A stretch of 64,000 bases of DNA from Melieria omissa (GCA_963971225.1 OZ020270.1:65538932-65602931), one strand, 5' to 3'; numbered from the stretch's first letter, positions 1 through 12,117 are shown. Notes: generated from the sequence alone by a model not told the origin. A program made the numbers and translations.

Positions 1-116
1 GAGACGCGCGGCGTCGGTTTTGAGTTGAGTTGAGTTCGTGACGTGCACCAGCCAGCATCGCGGCATATCGTTTTAAATTTCAATTGTTCAAGGTTTTAAT
101 TCAATAAAACGCCATA
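1..116 (+). repeat. Gypsy-A 5' LTR, 3' portion
   Basis: It matches 7026-7141 base for base except one substitution. It ends near the cgccata at 110-116, just upstream of the primer-binding site. It contains the short direct repeat gttgagttgagtt. The left boundary is cut by the window edge. Confidence 0.9.
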
Positions 117-120
117 AATT

Positions 121-134
121 TGGGGGCTTGTCCG
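121..134 (+). promoter_or_regulatory. Primer-binding site of Gypsy-A, tRNA-Pro-like
   Basis: TGGGGGCTTGTCCG lies four bases after the end of the LTR repeat. It matches 13 of the first 14 bases of the tRNA-Pro primer-binding site known from murine retroviruses (TGGGGGCTCGTCCG). The downstream bases do not match further. The position is right for minus-strand primer binding; the tRNA assignment is by similarity only. Confidence 0.6.
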
Positions 135-185
135 AAAAATAAAAGCAGTGAATAAAACATTAAAGAAATCACGTACGATTCAAAA

Positions 186-1505
186 TTGTATAAGACGATG
201 GCTGCGCTGGGTGCATTTGTAGACGTTCGCGAAAGCCTTAGAAAGTGTCGTAAGGAAAGCGTCGCGACTTTGCATAAATTAATTTTTGAATACGACGGCG
301 ACCGAGCGAATAGGAAAAGATTGCGCGAATTCGAAGGCTTTGAGTACAACGACGGTGACGGCAAATTAAATAAAAAAATCGAGTTTATTAACGCAAATAT
401 GAGCGCGGGTGATCTGGTGACAATTTGTGGCATTCTAGGAATCAGCTACAAGGTTGACGATTTGAAGGCGCACATTCTGCGTAATTTGCGCAAAGGGCAG
501 TTGCTATGCGCAAAAGCGAGCACAAACGACGCCGACGATGTAAGCGAGGAAAGCAGCGACGACGACGACGCAAATACAGTAGGCGATGCAAATAACGGTA
601 CAAATTCAAACCACAACGAAGTAGAAACACGACGACTACAGCGCAGGCGTAGCGGTTCAACGAAGACAGTGGATGGAAGAGCGAACGATGATGGCTTTGT
701 GTCATTTGTAGACGACGATGACAGAAGTGTGGCAGCGTTGCCAATGGCACGGTTTGCACTTAATTTTCGGGATGTGGAGGATTCTATCCGACCATTCGAC
801 GGTGTACTACCAGTTGAAGTGTGGATTCGCGAGTTTGAAGAGACAGCAGCAGTGATGTGCTGGGACGAGTTCCAAAAATTTGTGTTTGCTAAAAAGTCAC
901 TTAAAGGGCTAGCAAAAATGTTTATTTTGAGTGAGCGGGGCGTCACGTCCTGGAGCAAGCTGAAGTGCGCGTTGCTTGAAGAATTTCAAACGGTTACAAA
1001 CTGCGCAATTACATAAGTTATTGTCCGGAAGAAAGATGAAATCCGATGAGACTGTGCAAGAGTATTTTTTTACAATGAAAGACTTAGCAGCGAGTGGTAA
1101 CGTTGATGACAGTGCTTTGATGCAGTACGTAATTGATGGCGTGCAAGACCTGAATGTAAACAAAACAATTCTATATGGCGCGGCGAGTGTAAAAGAATTT
1201 AAGCAAAAGTTGAAGTGTTATGAAAATATGCGCGAGAAGAACAAGCAGACACAGCGGTCAAAAGACAACGAAAAGGAAAAGCCGACCACGTCGAGAAATG
1301 ATAGAAAAGAAATCGTATGCTACAATTGTGGCAACAAAGGACACAAATCAGCGGAGTGTTTAAATAAAGACAAGGGCACCAAGTGTTTTGCGTGTCAGCA
1401 GTTCGGCCATATCTCGAAAAATTGCCCGTCAAAGACAAACCGTGATTCTGTAAGAAATGTGAACGTGATAGATGTGAAAAACGATCTCATGCGCACGGCG
1501 ATTAA
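186..1505 (+). pseudogene. gag: gag of Gypsy-A, frameshifted
   Basis: This is the structural capsid and nucleocapsid polyprotein. The first frame (186-1016) holds an N-terminal region, an acidic serine/aspartate stretch around residues 115-135 and the start of the capsid domain. The second frame (from about 976) continues the capsid and carries two CCHC zinc knuckles, CYNCGNKGHKSAEC (from 1318) and CFACQQFGHISKNC (from 1384). The frames overlap at 976-1016, and similar sequence appears to continue across, so I read a one-base lesion near 1000-1010. A programmed frameshift inside the capsid would be unusual. Translation then runs into the piggyBac insertion. The start at 186 is the first ATG after the primer-binding site. 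Confidence 0.85.
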
Positions 1506-3937
1506 CCCTTAAATGCATATTGACGTAAAACTGCAACATACCACTAACACGGCTACCAAATCATTATTATGAGCGCAACGCATACTGTTGTGGAATTACT
1601 ACTATCAGGACAATATTTTTTATCGAGTGGCAGCACCTTTTTTCTTTCGCCGCGTCTGTCAAATGCCATCTTGACATTCACAAAGCATTGACTGTCGGAA
1701 ATTTGTAGCAGGTGAAAATTGGAATAGTGTTTTTGCAGTAAATAGTTGATTTTCGAAGGTAAATAAGTGATTTTTTTTATTTTATTGTAATAATTCATCT
1801 TCTTTTCGGTACAGTAATTGGTTAGGACAATAGCATTTTGGATTTTGTACAAATTGCTTCTATTTTGATGTTGTAAATCTGCAACACTATGCAGTTAGTA
1901 CAGACAGTATGCCCATATCTGTGATCTGATATATTTTATTGTTTTGCAGTTGCAACCACGAATTCAAGGGAGATAGAAGAATATTTAGCCTTAATTGACT
2001 ACGGTGAAAGGTCTGAAGATGATCTTGAGGAGACAGATGCAGAAGACCATGAAGTTTCTAATGAAAATCGAGAAGATTTACATCACGCTCTTGAGAGTCT
2101 GGTAGAGGAGGAACACGATGAGTGTGGTGATGATCCGCTCATGGCAGAAGACCCACCATTGATAAATGAAACCCCTATAGACGGAGAAGTGCCTCAGATT
2201 CCATTTCCCTCCACAAGCCAAGCCAGTCGCCGAGCAACTATGAAAGGCCTTGTTTGGAAGGTAAAAAAGTTAGTCTTGAACTCTGACCAGACTGCTTTTC
2301 TTGGCAGCACTACTTACCCACCAGAACTGAGGGATCAAGCTGCTACGGGTACTCCGTATAGTATTTTTTCATATTTTCTAACATCTGAAATACTTGAGAA
2401 GATAGTGGAAGAATCTAATCTGTACTCTGTTCAAAAAAATGTGACAAAACCCTTGAATTTGACTGAAACTGAACTAAGAAAGTTCATTGCAATACTGATA
2501 TTTATGTCAGTCATAAAATATCCCAACGTCCGGCTTTACTGGTCTAATACTGTAGGTTTTGAACCAATCAAGAAGACAATGACTGTCAACAGATTTGAGA
2601 CTATTCGCAGATTTCTGCATTTCAATAACAATGAAAAACATTTTCAAAGGGAACACCCGCAATATGATAGACTCCATAAGATAAGGCCCATAATTAGCCA
2701 TCTCAATGAAAAGTTTGCATCAGTTGCTATGGAGCAAAGACTATCAATTGATGAGCAGATGTGTGCTACAAAGGTAGCACACTTTATGAAGCAGTACCTA
2801 CCAAATAAACCACACAGGTGGGGATTCAAATTATATGTCATGTGCAGTGTAAAAGGCTATGCTCATAAGTTTGAGATATACACTGGTCAAGAGAATGAGC
2901 GCTTTCAAGATGAGCCAGATTTTGGGCCAGTAGGAAATGTTGTTATCCGGCTATCCAGAGGTGTCCCAAGGCATATAAATCATATTATATATTTTGACAA
3001 CTTTTATACCTCTGTGCCACTAGTTGCCCATCTTGCCAAACTTGTAAATTGCAAACTACCTGACAAAAAAACACTGATGAAAAAATCCGTTCCCCGTGGA
3101 ACTTATGAAGAGCAAATGACTAGCTTTGATGGTGTAGATTTGACAGCTGTAACTTGGAAGGACAATAAAGCTGTCACTGTCCTATCTTCATATGTTGGAG
3201 CAGAACCTGTCTCCCAAGCAGAAAGGTTTGACAAAGCGAATAAGACTAGGGTCAAGATTTCTTGCCCACATATTATACAGGAATACAATGCCCATATGGG
3301 CGGAGTGGACCTCATGGACAGCTTCATTGGTAGGTATCGCATAGGAATGAGAAGTCGAAAGTGGTACCTACGTATCTTCTATCACTTATTGGACATGGCA
3401 GTAATAAATTCTTGGCTGGTTTATAAATATTTGAAAAGAAATGAAGCTCCATCATCAATTCTGAATTTGTGTCACTATAGACTGGAACTAGCTGAGGTGT
3501 TAGCCAATGTCAATAATGCAGATGTATTCCCCGCAACAGTGTTGAAATGGAACTTCGAGCCAAAAAAAGGCGAGGGCCTGTTCAACATGTTCCACCTAAG
3601 GACATAAGGACAGATAATGTTGGTCACTGGCCCGATGACTGTGTTCGCAGCAGGTGCAAAATGCCTAGGTGTAAGGGATACACACAAACAAAGTGTGAGA
3701 AGTGTGGAGTAGCCCTTTGCCTTACTAAATCCAAGCATTGTTTCAGAGAGTTCCATATGTAATTAATGTAAGTAAATGCATGATGTTGTATATCTGCAAC
3801 ATATGGTTTTTTAATAAAACAATATAAAAACAATATATTTTTTAGTTCTTTCTATGTCTCCCTGCATTAGTCTATTACAAATCTACAAGATATATTTTTT
3901 TCAAGAGGCCAGAATAAATCATGCATTTAAGGGTTAA
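1502..3937 (+). mobile_element. piggyBac-1 element with TTAA target duplication
   Basis: TTAA occurs at 1502-1505 and 3934-3937. Immediately inside are perfect 13-bp inverted ends, CCCTTAAATGCAT (1506-1518) and ATGCATTTAAGGG (3921-3933). The element body 1506-3933 (2428 bp) encodes one piggyBac transposase. Removing 2432 bases (the element plus one TTAA) puts the gag frame upstream and the pol frame downstream into the same register, which confirms both ends. Confidence 0.97.
1961..3762 (+). pseudogene. piggyBac-1 transposase, C-terminal frameshift
   Basis: This is a DDE transposase (DDE_Tnp_1_7 type) that excises and inserts at TTAA. An open frame runs from about 1961 to 3607, with an acidic N-terminal region typical of the family. 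There is no ATG before 2141 in frame, but ttgttttgcag at 1938-1948 looks like a splice acceptor, so the first exon may lie upstream. Counting from Met 2141, the catalytic aspartates are about D204 (SIDEQMC), D286 (YFDNFYTS) and D390 (GGVDLMD). The C-terminal cysteine-rich domain (CKMPRCKGYTQTKCEKCG and on to HCFREFHM) is in another frame, 3547-3762, so a frameshift lies near 3545. The catalytic core looks intact; the DNA-binding tail is detached. Confidence 0.92.
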
Positions 3938-6900
3938 AGTCGGGGATATAAACTGTGTAGCCCTGTTGGACACGGGCAGCAAAGTGAACATTTTGTCGCA
4001 CAATGTGTGCAAGGCGCTAAACATGCCAACACTTAAAAAGTCAAACGTGCAATTGGTTGGGTTCGGTAAAACAGATATTTTCAAGCCAATTGGTGCATTG
4101 ATGCAGACAGTCGAGGTAGATAGCAAAACATTTGATTTATTGTTTCATGTTGTGGCGGCCGAGTACTTAGATGTTGATGCCATAATTGGCGCGGACTTTT
4201 GTTTACAAGCGGAGATAACAATCAATCCGTCTGGTTTTCGTATAAAGAAACTCGATAAAGACGAAAAAAGTCAAGTTGAACAATTTTCAGTGTTGAGTAT
4301 TAATGTAAAATCCAATGACGACTATATCGATATAGATGAGACAGCTAGCGCGTATGCTAAAGAAAAAGTTTTAAGTCTAGTGCAAAATTATAAACCGCTA
4401 CAGTGTAAAACAACGAACGTGCAACTCCAAATAATTCTACAAGAAGAAACTCCGATTTATTGCGCTCCGCGTAGATTGCCAATTAGTGAAAGGTGTGTCG
4501 TAGATGATCAGATCGAACAGTGGTTAAAAGACGGTGTCATTGAAGAGTCGGACTCCGAATTTAGTAGCCCAATAGTGCTAGTTAAAAAACGTGACGGTAC
4601 GCCAAGGTTATGTGTCGACTTCCGAAGGCTAAATAAAGTAATGGTCAAAGACCGATTTCCGCTTCCATTAATTGAGGACCAGCTGGATAGACTACAAAAC
4701 GCGGAGATTTTTAGCACTATAGACTTGAAAAACGGTTTTTTCCATGTGCCAGTGGCGAAGGACAGTCGCAAATATACATCGTTTGTCACACATAGTGGCC
4801 AATACCAATTCCTGAAAGTCCCTTTTGGTCTCTCAAACTCCCCTGGTGTTTTTCAGCGACACGTTAACGCAATCTTTCGTGACTTGATGCGTAAGGGAAT
4901 CGCCCTGCCGTATATCGATGATATTATAATACCTGCTCGGGATGAAATTGAAGCCTTAAACTATTTGGAAGAAGTGCTAAATTTGTGTAAAGACTATGGA
5001 CTAAAAATTAATCTAAAGAAGTGTCAATTCCTCAAACGAAAAGTAGAGTTTTTAGGGCATATCATAGAAAATCAACAAATATCGCCCGCCCCAAACAAAG
5101 TTGAGGCTATGCTAAAATATAAAGTGCCGCAAAATCTGAAGCAGTTGGAAAGTTTTCTCGGACTGGCAAGTTATTTTAGAAAGTTCATGCCCAATTTTTC
5201 AACAATCGCGAAACCCCTGACGGATCTAAAAAAACAAAATACGAAGTTTGAGTTTAAAGAACAAGAGCTACATGCATTCGAGACACTAAAAGATCTTTTA
5301 AGTAAAAAACCAGTTTTGAACATTTTTAATCAGCAATACGAAACAGAAGTGCATACGGATGCATCAATCGACGGCTACGGCGCTGTTTTGCTACAAAAAT
5401 CTCCGGAAGATAATCAACTCCACCCTGTTTACTACATGAGCAAGAAAACAACGGATGCAGAAAGAAAGTATACTAGTTACGAGCTTGAAGTGTTAGCCAT
5501 CATAGAAGCGTTGAAAAAGTTTCGCGTTTATCTTTTGGGTTTGCACTTCAAAATTATCACGGATTGCAAGGCGTTCACAAAGACCTTGGATAAGAAGGAC
5601 CTGTGTACGAGAGTAGCAAGATGGATCCTGTTTCTACAAGAGTACGACTATAGTGTTGAGCACAGATCGGGTACGCAGATTAGACATGCGGACGCATTGA
5701 GTAGGTACGCAGTGATGGTTGTTAACGACGATAACGTAATCATGAAAATTCGACGGGCGCAACTGCAGGATGAAGAGTTACAAACCATTCAGGAGTTGCT
5801 TGAACATAAACCGTCTTATAATGGTTACTGCAAAAAAGGTGAGGTTTTGTATAAAGTGGTAGACGACGAAGAGCTGTTAGTGGTGCCGAAAGGTATGCAA
5901 AAGGAGATCATCAAGCGAGCGCACGAAAGAGGTCACTTCGCTGTTAAAAAGACGAAAGAGCTGCTGAGCAAAGACTACTTTATACCGAAACTCGAAGCAA
6001 AAATCCAGAGTCACATAGCCAATTGCATACCATGCATTGTCAGTAATCGGAAGCAAGGTAAGCAGGAGGGCGAATTACATTCACTTAACAAAGGGGACTT
6101 GCCACTACAAACCTACCATATCGATTTCCTTGGACCTCTGGAATCAACTAGTAAACAATACAAACACCTGTTGGCCGTAATAGACTCATTCACTAAATTC
6201 TGTTGGCTATATCCGACTAAGACGACATCGGCTGGAGAAGTGGTTGCCAAGCTACAAATGCAGAGTGTGGTTTTTGGCAATCCTATGAATATCATCTCCG
6301 ATCGGGGCTCGGCATTCACTTCCGAGGAGTTCAGCAAGTATTGCGAGGCCGAAAACATCAATCACTATAAGGTAACCACTGGGTTGCCCAGAGCTAACGG
6401 TCAAGTGGAGAGACTGAATGCAACAATCAGCAACGTTTTGTCCAAGCTTAGTATACACGATCCGACTAAGTGGTACCGATTTGTTGATCGCGTACAGCAA
6501 GCCATAAATTCGACGTACACCAGAAGCACGGGGAAGACGCCATTCGAACTCCTAGTGGGCATCAGAATGCATACAACAGATGACTCCCACATCAAGCAGT
6601 TGGTTGAAGACGAAATCATTGCAAGTTTCAGCGAAGAGCGGGAAAGTTTGCGAAAGGCAGCCAAAGAGCAGATTCTCAGACTTCAAGATGAAAATCGCCA
6701 AACCTACAATCTTCGACGTAAACCAGCCAAGCGGTACAAAGTTGGGGACCTGGTGGCGATAAAACGTACGCAGTTCGGCGGAGGTCTTAAGTTGAAGCCG
6801 AAGTTTTTGGGGCCGTACCAAGTTATCCGTGCGAAGCCCAACGACACATACGACGTTTCCCGTGTTGGTCAAGGTGAAGGGTCAAAGCAGACTACAACGT

Positions 6901-6971
6901 GCGCTGAGTATATAAAGCCGTGGCCGGAAGGAGGCGATGTCGACGAAGATGCATTCGAGGCGAATGCGTAG
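3938..6971 (+). CDS. pol: pol of Gypsy-A: protease, RT, RNase H, integrase
   Basis: This is the retrotransposon polyprotein. The frame is open from the piggyBac edge to TAG 6969-6971. The apparent ATG at 3921 is part of the piggyBac terminal repeat and is not the real start; the frame continues from gag. Numbering from 3921: protease LLDTGSKVNIL (about 15-26), RT with LCVDFRRLN and YIDD at 331-334 (bases 4912-4923), RNase H starting VHTDASIDG near 477 and ending HADALSR, integrase zinc region with H-H-C-C (about 671-708), and core residues in YHIDFLGP, IISDRGSAF and GQVERLN. A LGPYQV motif lies near the C-terminus. No stop or frameshift is visible in this part. It is separated from its gag only by piggyBac-1. 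Confidence 0.93.
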
Positions 6972-6985
6972 CAGGATGGCCGAGT

Positions 6986-7141
6986 TGTGGGAATGGAAAA
7001 TCTGGCAGCACCACGCAAGCGAAAGGAGACGCGCGGCGTCGGTTTTGAGTTGAGTTGAGTTCGTGACGTGCACCAGCCAGCATCGCGGCATATCGTTTTA
7101 AATTTCAATTGTTCAAGGTTTTAATTAAATAAAACGCCATA
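6986..7141 (+). repeat. Gypsy-A 3' LTR
   Basis: 7026-7141 repeats bases 1-116 of the window. The left end is probably TGTGGGAATGG at 6986, just after the pol stop, giving about 156 bp. The left boundary cannot be confirmed because the matching part of the 5' LTR is outside the window. Confidence 0.75.
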
Positions 7142-8071
7142 TATATAAGCAAAAAATGTAGATGTGGCTGGGCGGGGCCTTGAAAAAAAGACCTCCCCAA
7201 AACAGGACAATAAAATCATTGATTTGTTTGCGACGAAGCTGGGCTTATCGTTGCGTAAAGCTAAAGCAGTTTTAAAGAAATGTGGTGTTCAAATATCAAA
7301 AGAAACGATTCGAGGACGTGTAAGATCTAACGTCGTTAAATACCGAAGCTCTTTGAATAAACTGTTGCTTTCATCATCACACGTTCAAAAACGGCTTGCC
7401 TGGGCTTATGCCAATTCAGATCGGAATTGGAATAATGTAATATTTACGGATGAATTTTAATTTTGGGCAAATAGTAGCATAAATCGATCTTGGTGTGCCG
7501 CCATCAACTGATTGCTCCAACGAACTGTTAAAGACCCCGTAAAGGTCCATGTTTGGGGCTGCTGCTCAGAAAAAGGTTTTGGGCGACTTTTCCTTTTTCC
7601 ACCAACTTGAACGCGGTTTTGATGAACAAAATTCATTAAAAAGCTTTATTATCATCAGCTGCGAAGATGTTCGGGAGAAAAGGACTCTCTTGGATTTTAC
7701 AAGAAGACAACGACCACAAGCATCGCAGCCGAATGTGTGCTGAATGGAAACAGCAAAATGGGGTAGAAGTGTTAGATTGGCCCTCACAGTCGCCTGATGC
7801 CAACCCGATAGAAAATGTTTGGGCAATTGTAAAGCAGAAACTCAGAGGAAAAACTATATGGACAGCAAAACAGTTATTGAGACATATTCGGCTAATTTGG
7901 AGTCGATATCCTCGGCAACTTGCTCAGATCGTAGCGCAAAGTATGGGTCGAAGGTTTGAGGCCATAATAGCGAATGGTGGCAATTATACCTGTTATCAAA
8001 AATATTGCGTACAATGAATATTATAAACGCATAAAATGCAGTTTATTTGAAACGAATCGGACAAATAGTTT
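7142..8071 (+). pseudogene. Decayed Tc1-like transposase and element
   Basis: Several broken frames together resemble a Tc1-like DDE transposase. 7164-7460 holds a helix-turn-helix-like stretch and ends in VIFTDEF, the first catalytic aspartate region, followed by a stop. 7667-8017 holds QEDNDHKH (second aspartate) and DANPIENVWAIVKQKLRG (catalytic glutamate) and the usual C-terminus. The segment between is frameshifted. Sequence to about 8071 (tcggacaaatagtttcc) may be its terminal repeat. The left end abuts the Gypsy-A LTR, so Gypsy-A may have inserted into it. It is not expected to be active. Confidence 0.8.
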
Positions 8072-8084
8072 CCAAGTTACGCCG

Positions 8085-9347
8085 ATCACGCTTCTGCTGG
8101 ACAGACTGTAGTTATTGAAAAGCAAAAAGCAGACTTATATCTATGTGCACTCTCTAAAACCCACTTATGTGTCTGGGCTGTTCAAAAATCCCACAACGCA
8201 GGTAAACCTAACAACTGTTTAGGTACCTGCTAGTACTAGAAGCTTAGTACCTGCTATTTGAATGCATATGCAAATCCTACTTATAAATAAAGGAATTTGG
8301 AGTAAGTAAAGATAGTTTCGAATTTAATTTGAATTAAACATCACTTCAACTCCGAGACTGCAACTAAACCGAAGAAGAAGCACAAAGATATTTTTGAAAA
8401 ATTCGAAGCTGTTTGAAATATTTACTATTTCGTAGACAAAGGAGAAGTTCGTTCTGGCTGTCACTAAAGAAATTGGTTACGTCGAAGTAAGTTTGCCTGC
8501 AGCCAACATATCTACGACTAAAGAGAAGGACTTAGGACTTCAGGACTTATCGCACTACAAAGTTGAAATGGATTGCGGCAAACCGTACCAAATTGAATTT
8601 TGTCCAGAATAATGAGGAGTGGTTGGAAAAAACAATTTACTTCGATGCAGGAGATGCATGTAGCATAAACGATGACCAACCACCCACATCAAAGGCGACA
8701 AAAGAAAGGCCAAAAAAGTCAACTCAGGACGGTGCGTCATTCACTAAAACAAGGAAGCTTATGGAGGCAATGGGGAAAATAATTACCACCCACTTTTCAG
8801 AAGCTTTGACCATAAAATAAGGTTCAGGAGAAAATTAAAGGCATTATAGTGAAAGCAGTTTTACCAGCAAACTCGGATCGTGTTAAAAGAATTAAAAACA
8901 GTATTCCCAACCCACGCAATGTGCTACCGCTCAAATATAGTCCTAATGAAGCTTTAGCTTTGTTTTTGAACTTAGGATTGTCCAACAAAAATTGAGTTTT
9001 TACGTAAATTCTTCGAATTCTGGTTCTCATTTTTAAAGTAAAATTTATTAATTTTTATCTTTAAATTTCTTTTAATTTTAATTTAAATTCATATAACTTT
9101 TCATCTTTTTTAATTAATTTTCATGAATTTTGCAACTAAAATTTATCATTGTTGTTCGCATTATTCTTATTTACAGTAAGTCGAACTTTGACCAAGTATT
9201 ACGCAGCACCCTGTACCTCGATTGAGTTTATTTTTGAGAATACAATAGCCTAATGAATTTCTAATCAACAGCAAAAATTTTCCAATATCTCTACTTGTTC
9301 AGGAGTTATTAATTTTGCAACCTGAAATGACAAATTGAGCCACTGTG
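8085..9347 (+). mobile_element. Transib-1, right portion of a Transib element
   Basis: From about 8108 to 9347 the sequence is a diverged copy of 13000-13057 + 14033-14574 + 18040-18639, that is Transib-2 with its insertions removed. It ends CACTGTG at 9341-9347, followed by CGGCG (9348-9352), a fit to the known Transib CGNCG target. BEL pol begins right after. The matching left end is not visible; the part equivalent to the first kilobase of Transib-2 is absent or lies beyond Gypsy-A. Confidence 0.75.
8563..8995 (+). pseudogene. Transib-1 transposase N-terminal remnant
   Basis: Frame 8563-8817 encodes a lysine-rich segment with ERPKKSTQDGASFTKTRKL. A second frame, 8838-8993, has KYSPNEALALFLNLGL. 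Both segments recur in Transib-2. A GRPKKS...KKRK stretch followed by an 'EALALFLNLGLSKEK' stretch resembles, from memory, the region ahead of the catalytic core in Transib/RAG1-like transposases. The catalytic core is absent and AT-rich sequence follows, so this is an internal-deletion derivative. The family assignment rests on this similarity plus the element ends. Confidence 0.55.
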
Positions 9348-9352
9348 CGGCG

Positions 9353-12058
9353 TATGCAGCGAAAGCGACGAGGATGCCTTAGACAACATACTGACTAAAT
9401 TCTGGCAGCTGGAGGAATTCCCAGAGAACAAGGATCAATTTACGGATGCAGAAAGAAAATGCGAGGAATCATTTGCCCAACACACAAAGCGCAATCAAAT
9501 GGGGCGATTTGTCGTGAAAATTCCGTTTAAGGAAGACCCAGCAGCTCTTGGCGAATCCATGCATATGGCAACCAATCGTTTCTTCAGCCTCGAACGTCGC
9601 CTGTCAAAAAACCCAGGGATGAGGAAATGTACATTAACTTCATGCGGGAATACGACTCCTCACTACGTTCTGCCGCATCACGGTGTAACCAAATTGGACA
9701 GCACAACAACAAAGCTAAGAGTTGTCTTCGATGTACTGCAAAAACGTCAAGGGGTTTCACTCAACAACATCATGCACAATGGGCCAGTCGTACAAAGCGA
9801 ATTAACATCCATCTTATTACGCTTTAGAAGGTCACGATTCGTCTTCACAACGGACATTGAGAAGATGTATCGTCAAATATTGATTGATCCAAGAGACGAA
9901 CAATTCCAAATCATCATCTGGAGAGAGTCAGCGCAGGACGAGTTGTGCTACTACAAACTAAAAACAGTAACGTATGGAACAAGAGCAGCACCCTACCTAG
10001 CAACCAAATGTCTGCAGACTTTAGCAAAAGATCATGCAGTGCAGTTCCCACTCGGGGCAGCTACTCTAAGCAAGGACTTATACGCCGATGACGGTCTGAG
10101 TGGTTCAGACAGCCTGATTGAAGCAATAGCAGCAAAAGAACAACTTATCAAGATTCTAGCGACAGCTGGTTTTAGACTACGAAAGTGGTGTGCAAATCAT
10201 GCAAAATTACTTCAAGGCTTACCTCAAGAGGATCAAGATGTAGACCTAGACATTAGCAACGACTCACATAATACAGTGAAAATCTGCGGTCTTACATGGC
10301 TGCCAAAATCGGATAAATTTTGCATCAAAACAAAGCGGGCTGTCGATGGGAAAATAACGAAAAGGACAGTGACGTCTGACTTGGCACACATTTTTGACCC
10401 ATTGGGATTGATGGCTCCGGTGGTAGTTAAGGCCAAAATGTTTGTCCAAAAACTGTGGCAATTAAAGCTCTCATGGGACGAAGCCCTACCAGTGGAAATG
10501 CACACTTACTGGACTACCTTCCGCCTAACTTAGGTGAGCTAAACAATGTGAGGGTGCCACGACACATTATGCACCACAAGCAATCAAGAAACATTCACGT
10601 GTTTACCGATGCATCCGAACGCGCCTTTGGAGCCGCTGTTTACATCAGACCAGAAATTACTGATAGAACTATCTCTGTTCAACTACTCTGCTCAAAACCA
10701 CTGGTCGCTCCGCTCAAAACGCAGACAATACCGCGGCTCGAGTTATGCGTAGCACTGTTAGGAGCACAACTGGTGGCAAGAGTAAAAAGGGATTTGGAAT
10801 ATGAGCAGCATCCGATTTATATGTGGACTGATTCGGAAATAACGTTACATTGGATTAACTCCATCCATTGGATAAGATCCATCCAAATTCCAAACCTTCG
10901 TTGCTCACCGTGTCAGTAAAATTCAACAATTGACACTAGTTCAACAATGGCGGCATGTCAACACCAAACACAACCCAGCTGACTTGCTATCTCGAGGTGT
11001 AGATCCACTTCACATCCAAGGGTATACAATGTGGTTTTACGGGCCATTATTCCTTCATGGCAAGCAAGATTGTTGGCCGCAGTCATTTCGTCAGGAGCAC
11101 GTGATTCCCGATCAAACAGACGCAGAAGTCAAGAAAAGGGCAAACGTGCTTACTATCGCACATGAGGATGATTTGTGTAACATGGTCTACACAATATGGC
11201 ATCGAAACTCCTTCACAATGTTGCAACGAATTGTTGGCTATGTGTTGCGATTTATTAAACGTCTACATGATAAGAGCAAACATAGTAGCATCAACCTAAC
11301 ACCAACCGAACTGGATGAGTCGCTGTACGTCATCATAAGCGATTTCATTGAAGAAATGCATCAGCTATCAAATGCGGGTGAAGTCATAGGAAACAGCGCT
11401 CTCCATGGACTGTATCCATTTTTAGACAATCGCGGCATCATCAGGGTAGGGGGTCGATTGATATCATCATATCTCACATACGACGCCAAGCATCCCATGT
11501 TGTTGCCTTATAACGATCCGATAGCAAAACTTATCATGCAACACCTTCACGAGAAAGGAGTCCATTGCTCGCCACAGGCATTGTTGGCCCAAACCAGATA
11601 ACGATTTTGGCCAATAAAGGGCAAAATTATGGCTAGATCCATTGTCCAACACTGTGTGCGATGCACACGGGCGCGTCCACAGATGTTCAACCAGATCATG
11701 GGAAATTTGCTAGCTGATCGAGTACAACTGCAGAGACCCTTTTTCAACGCGGGGGTGGATTTCTGTGGCCCGATATGGATACACTACAAAATAAGAGGCA
11801 AAAGGCCATGCAAGGCTTACATTGCAGTCTTCTGCTGCTTTGCTACAAAAGCAGTGCATCTGGAAGTCGTCAGCGATCTTACAACAGACGCATTCATCGG
11901 CGCACTTAATCGTTTTACGTCAAGAAGAGGCCGTTGTCAGAACTTATATTGTGATAACGCAACCAATTTTGTGGGTGCAAAAAACCAACTGGAAGAATTG
12001 GTTGAAAGCATTCACAGCAAAAATGCCCAAGATAACATAATGCGACGGGCCAACGCCG
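9353..12058 (+). pseudogene. pol: BEL pol: RT, RNase H, partial integrase
   Basis: RT occupies 9353-10533, with KLRVVFD, FTTDIEKMYRQI and YADD at 10081-10092. RNase H is in another frame (10455-10919), with VFTDASERAFGAAVY and the BEL-typical PRLEL. A third frame (10930-11601) has RHVNTKHNPADLLSRG and the IRVGGRL linker. After a single in-frame TAA (11599-11601) the integrase follows: HCVRCTRARP zinc half, GVDFCGPI (first D) and YCDNATNFVGA (second D). The glutamate and the rest of integrase are missing: the reading stops at the Transib-2 insertion and does not resume on its far side, where env sequence starts. At least two frameshifts and one stop are present. Confidence 0.88.
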
Positions 12059-12117
12059 CACAGTGGCTGATTCTGCCGACGTAGCTTGCAAACGTCGATT
12101 TTGTCATGTTCGATTTG

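Larger units (their letters stand above)
1..7141 (+). mobile_element. Gypsy-A LTR retrotransposon, 5' end outside window, split by piggyBac-1
   Basis: Bases 1-116 and 7026-7141 are the same sequence with one mismatch (tcaataaaac versus taaataaaac), so these are LTR copies and the insertion is young. Between them lie a primer-binding site, gag with two CCHC knuckles, and a protease-RT-RNase H-integrase pol, the Gypsy (Ty3) domain order. The element is interrupted at 1506-3933 by a piggyBac element. The 5' part of the left LTR is outside the window. There is no env ORF after pol. The Gypsy clade is not assigned. Confidence 0.93.

Noticed and set aside
976..1016. Programmed frameshift between the two gag frames of Gypsy-A
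   Set aside because: The overlap falls inside the capsid domain, not at a gag-pol boundary, and no slippery heptamer is apparent; a mutation is simpler.
3921..3937. ATG at 3921 as the start of a pol gene
   Set aside because: It lies in the piggyBac terminal repeat (ATGCATTTAAGGG); the real frame continues from gag once piggyBac-1 is discounted.
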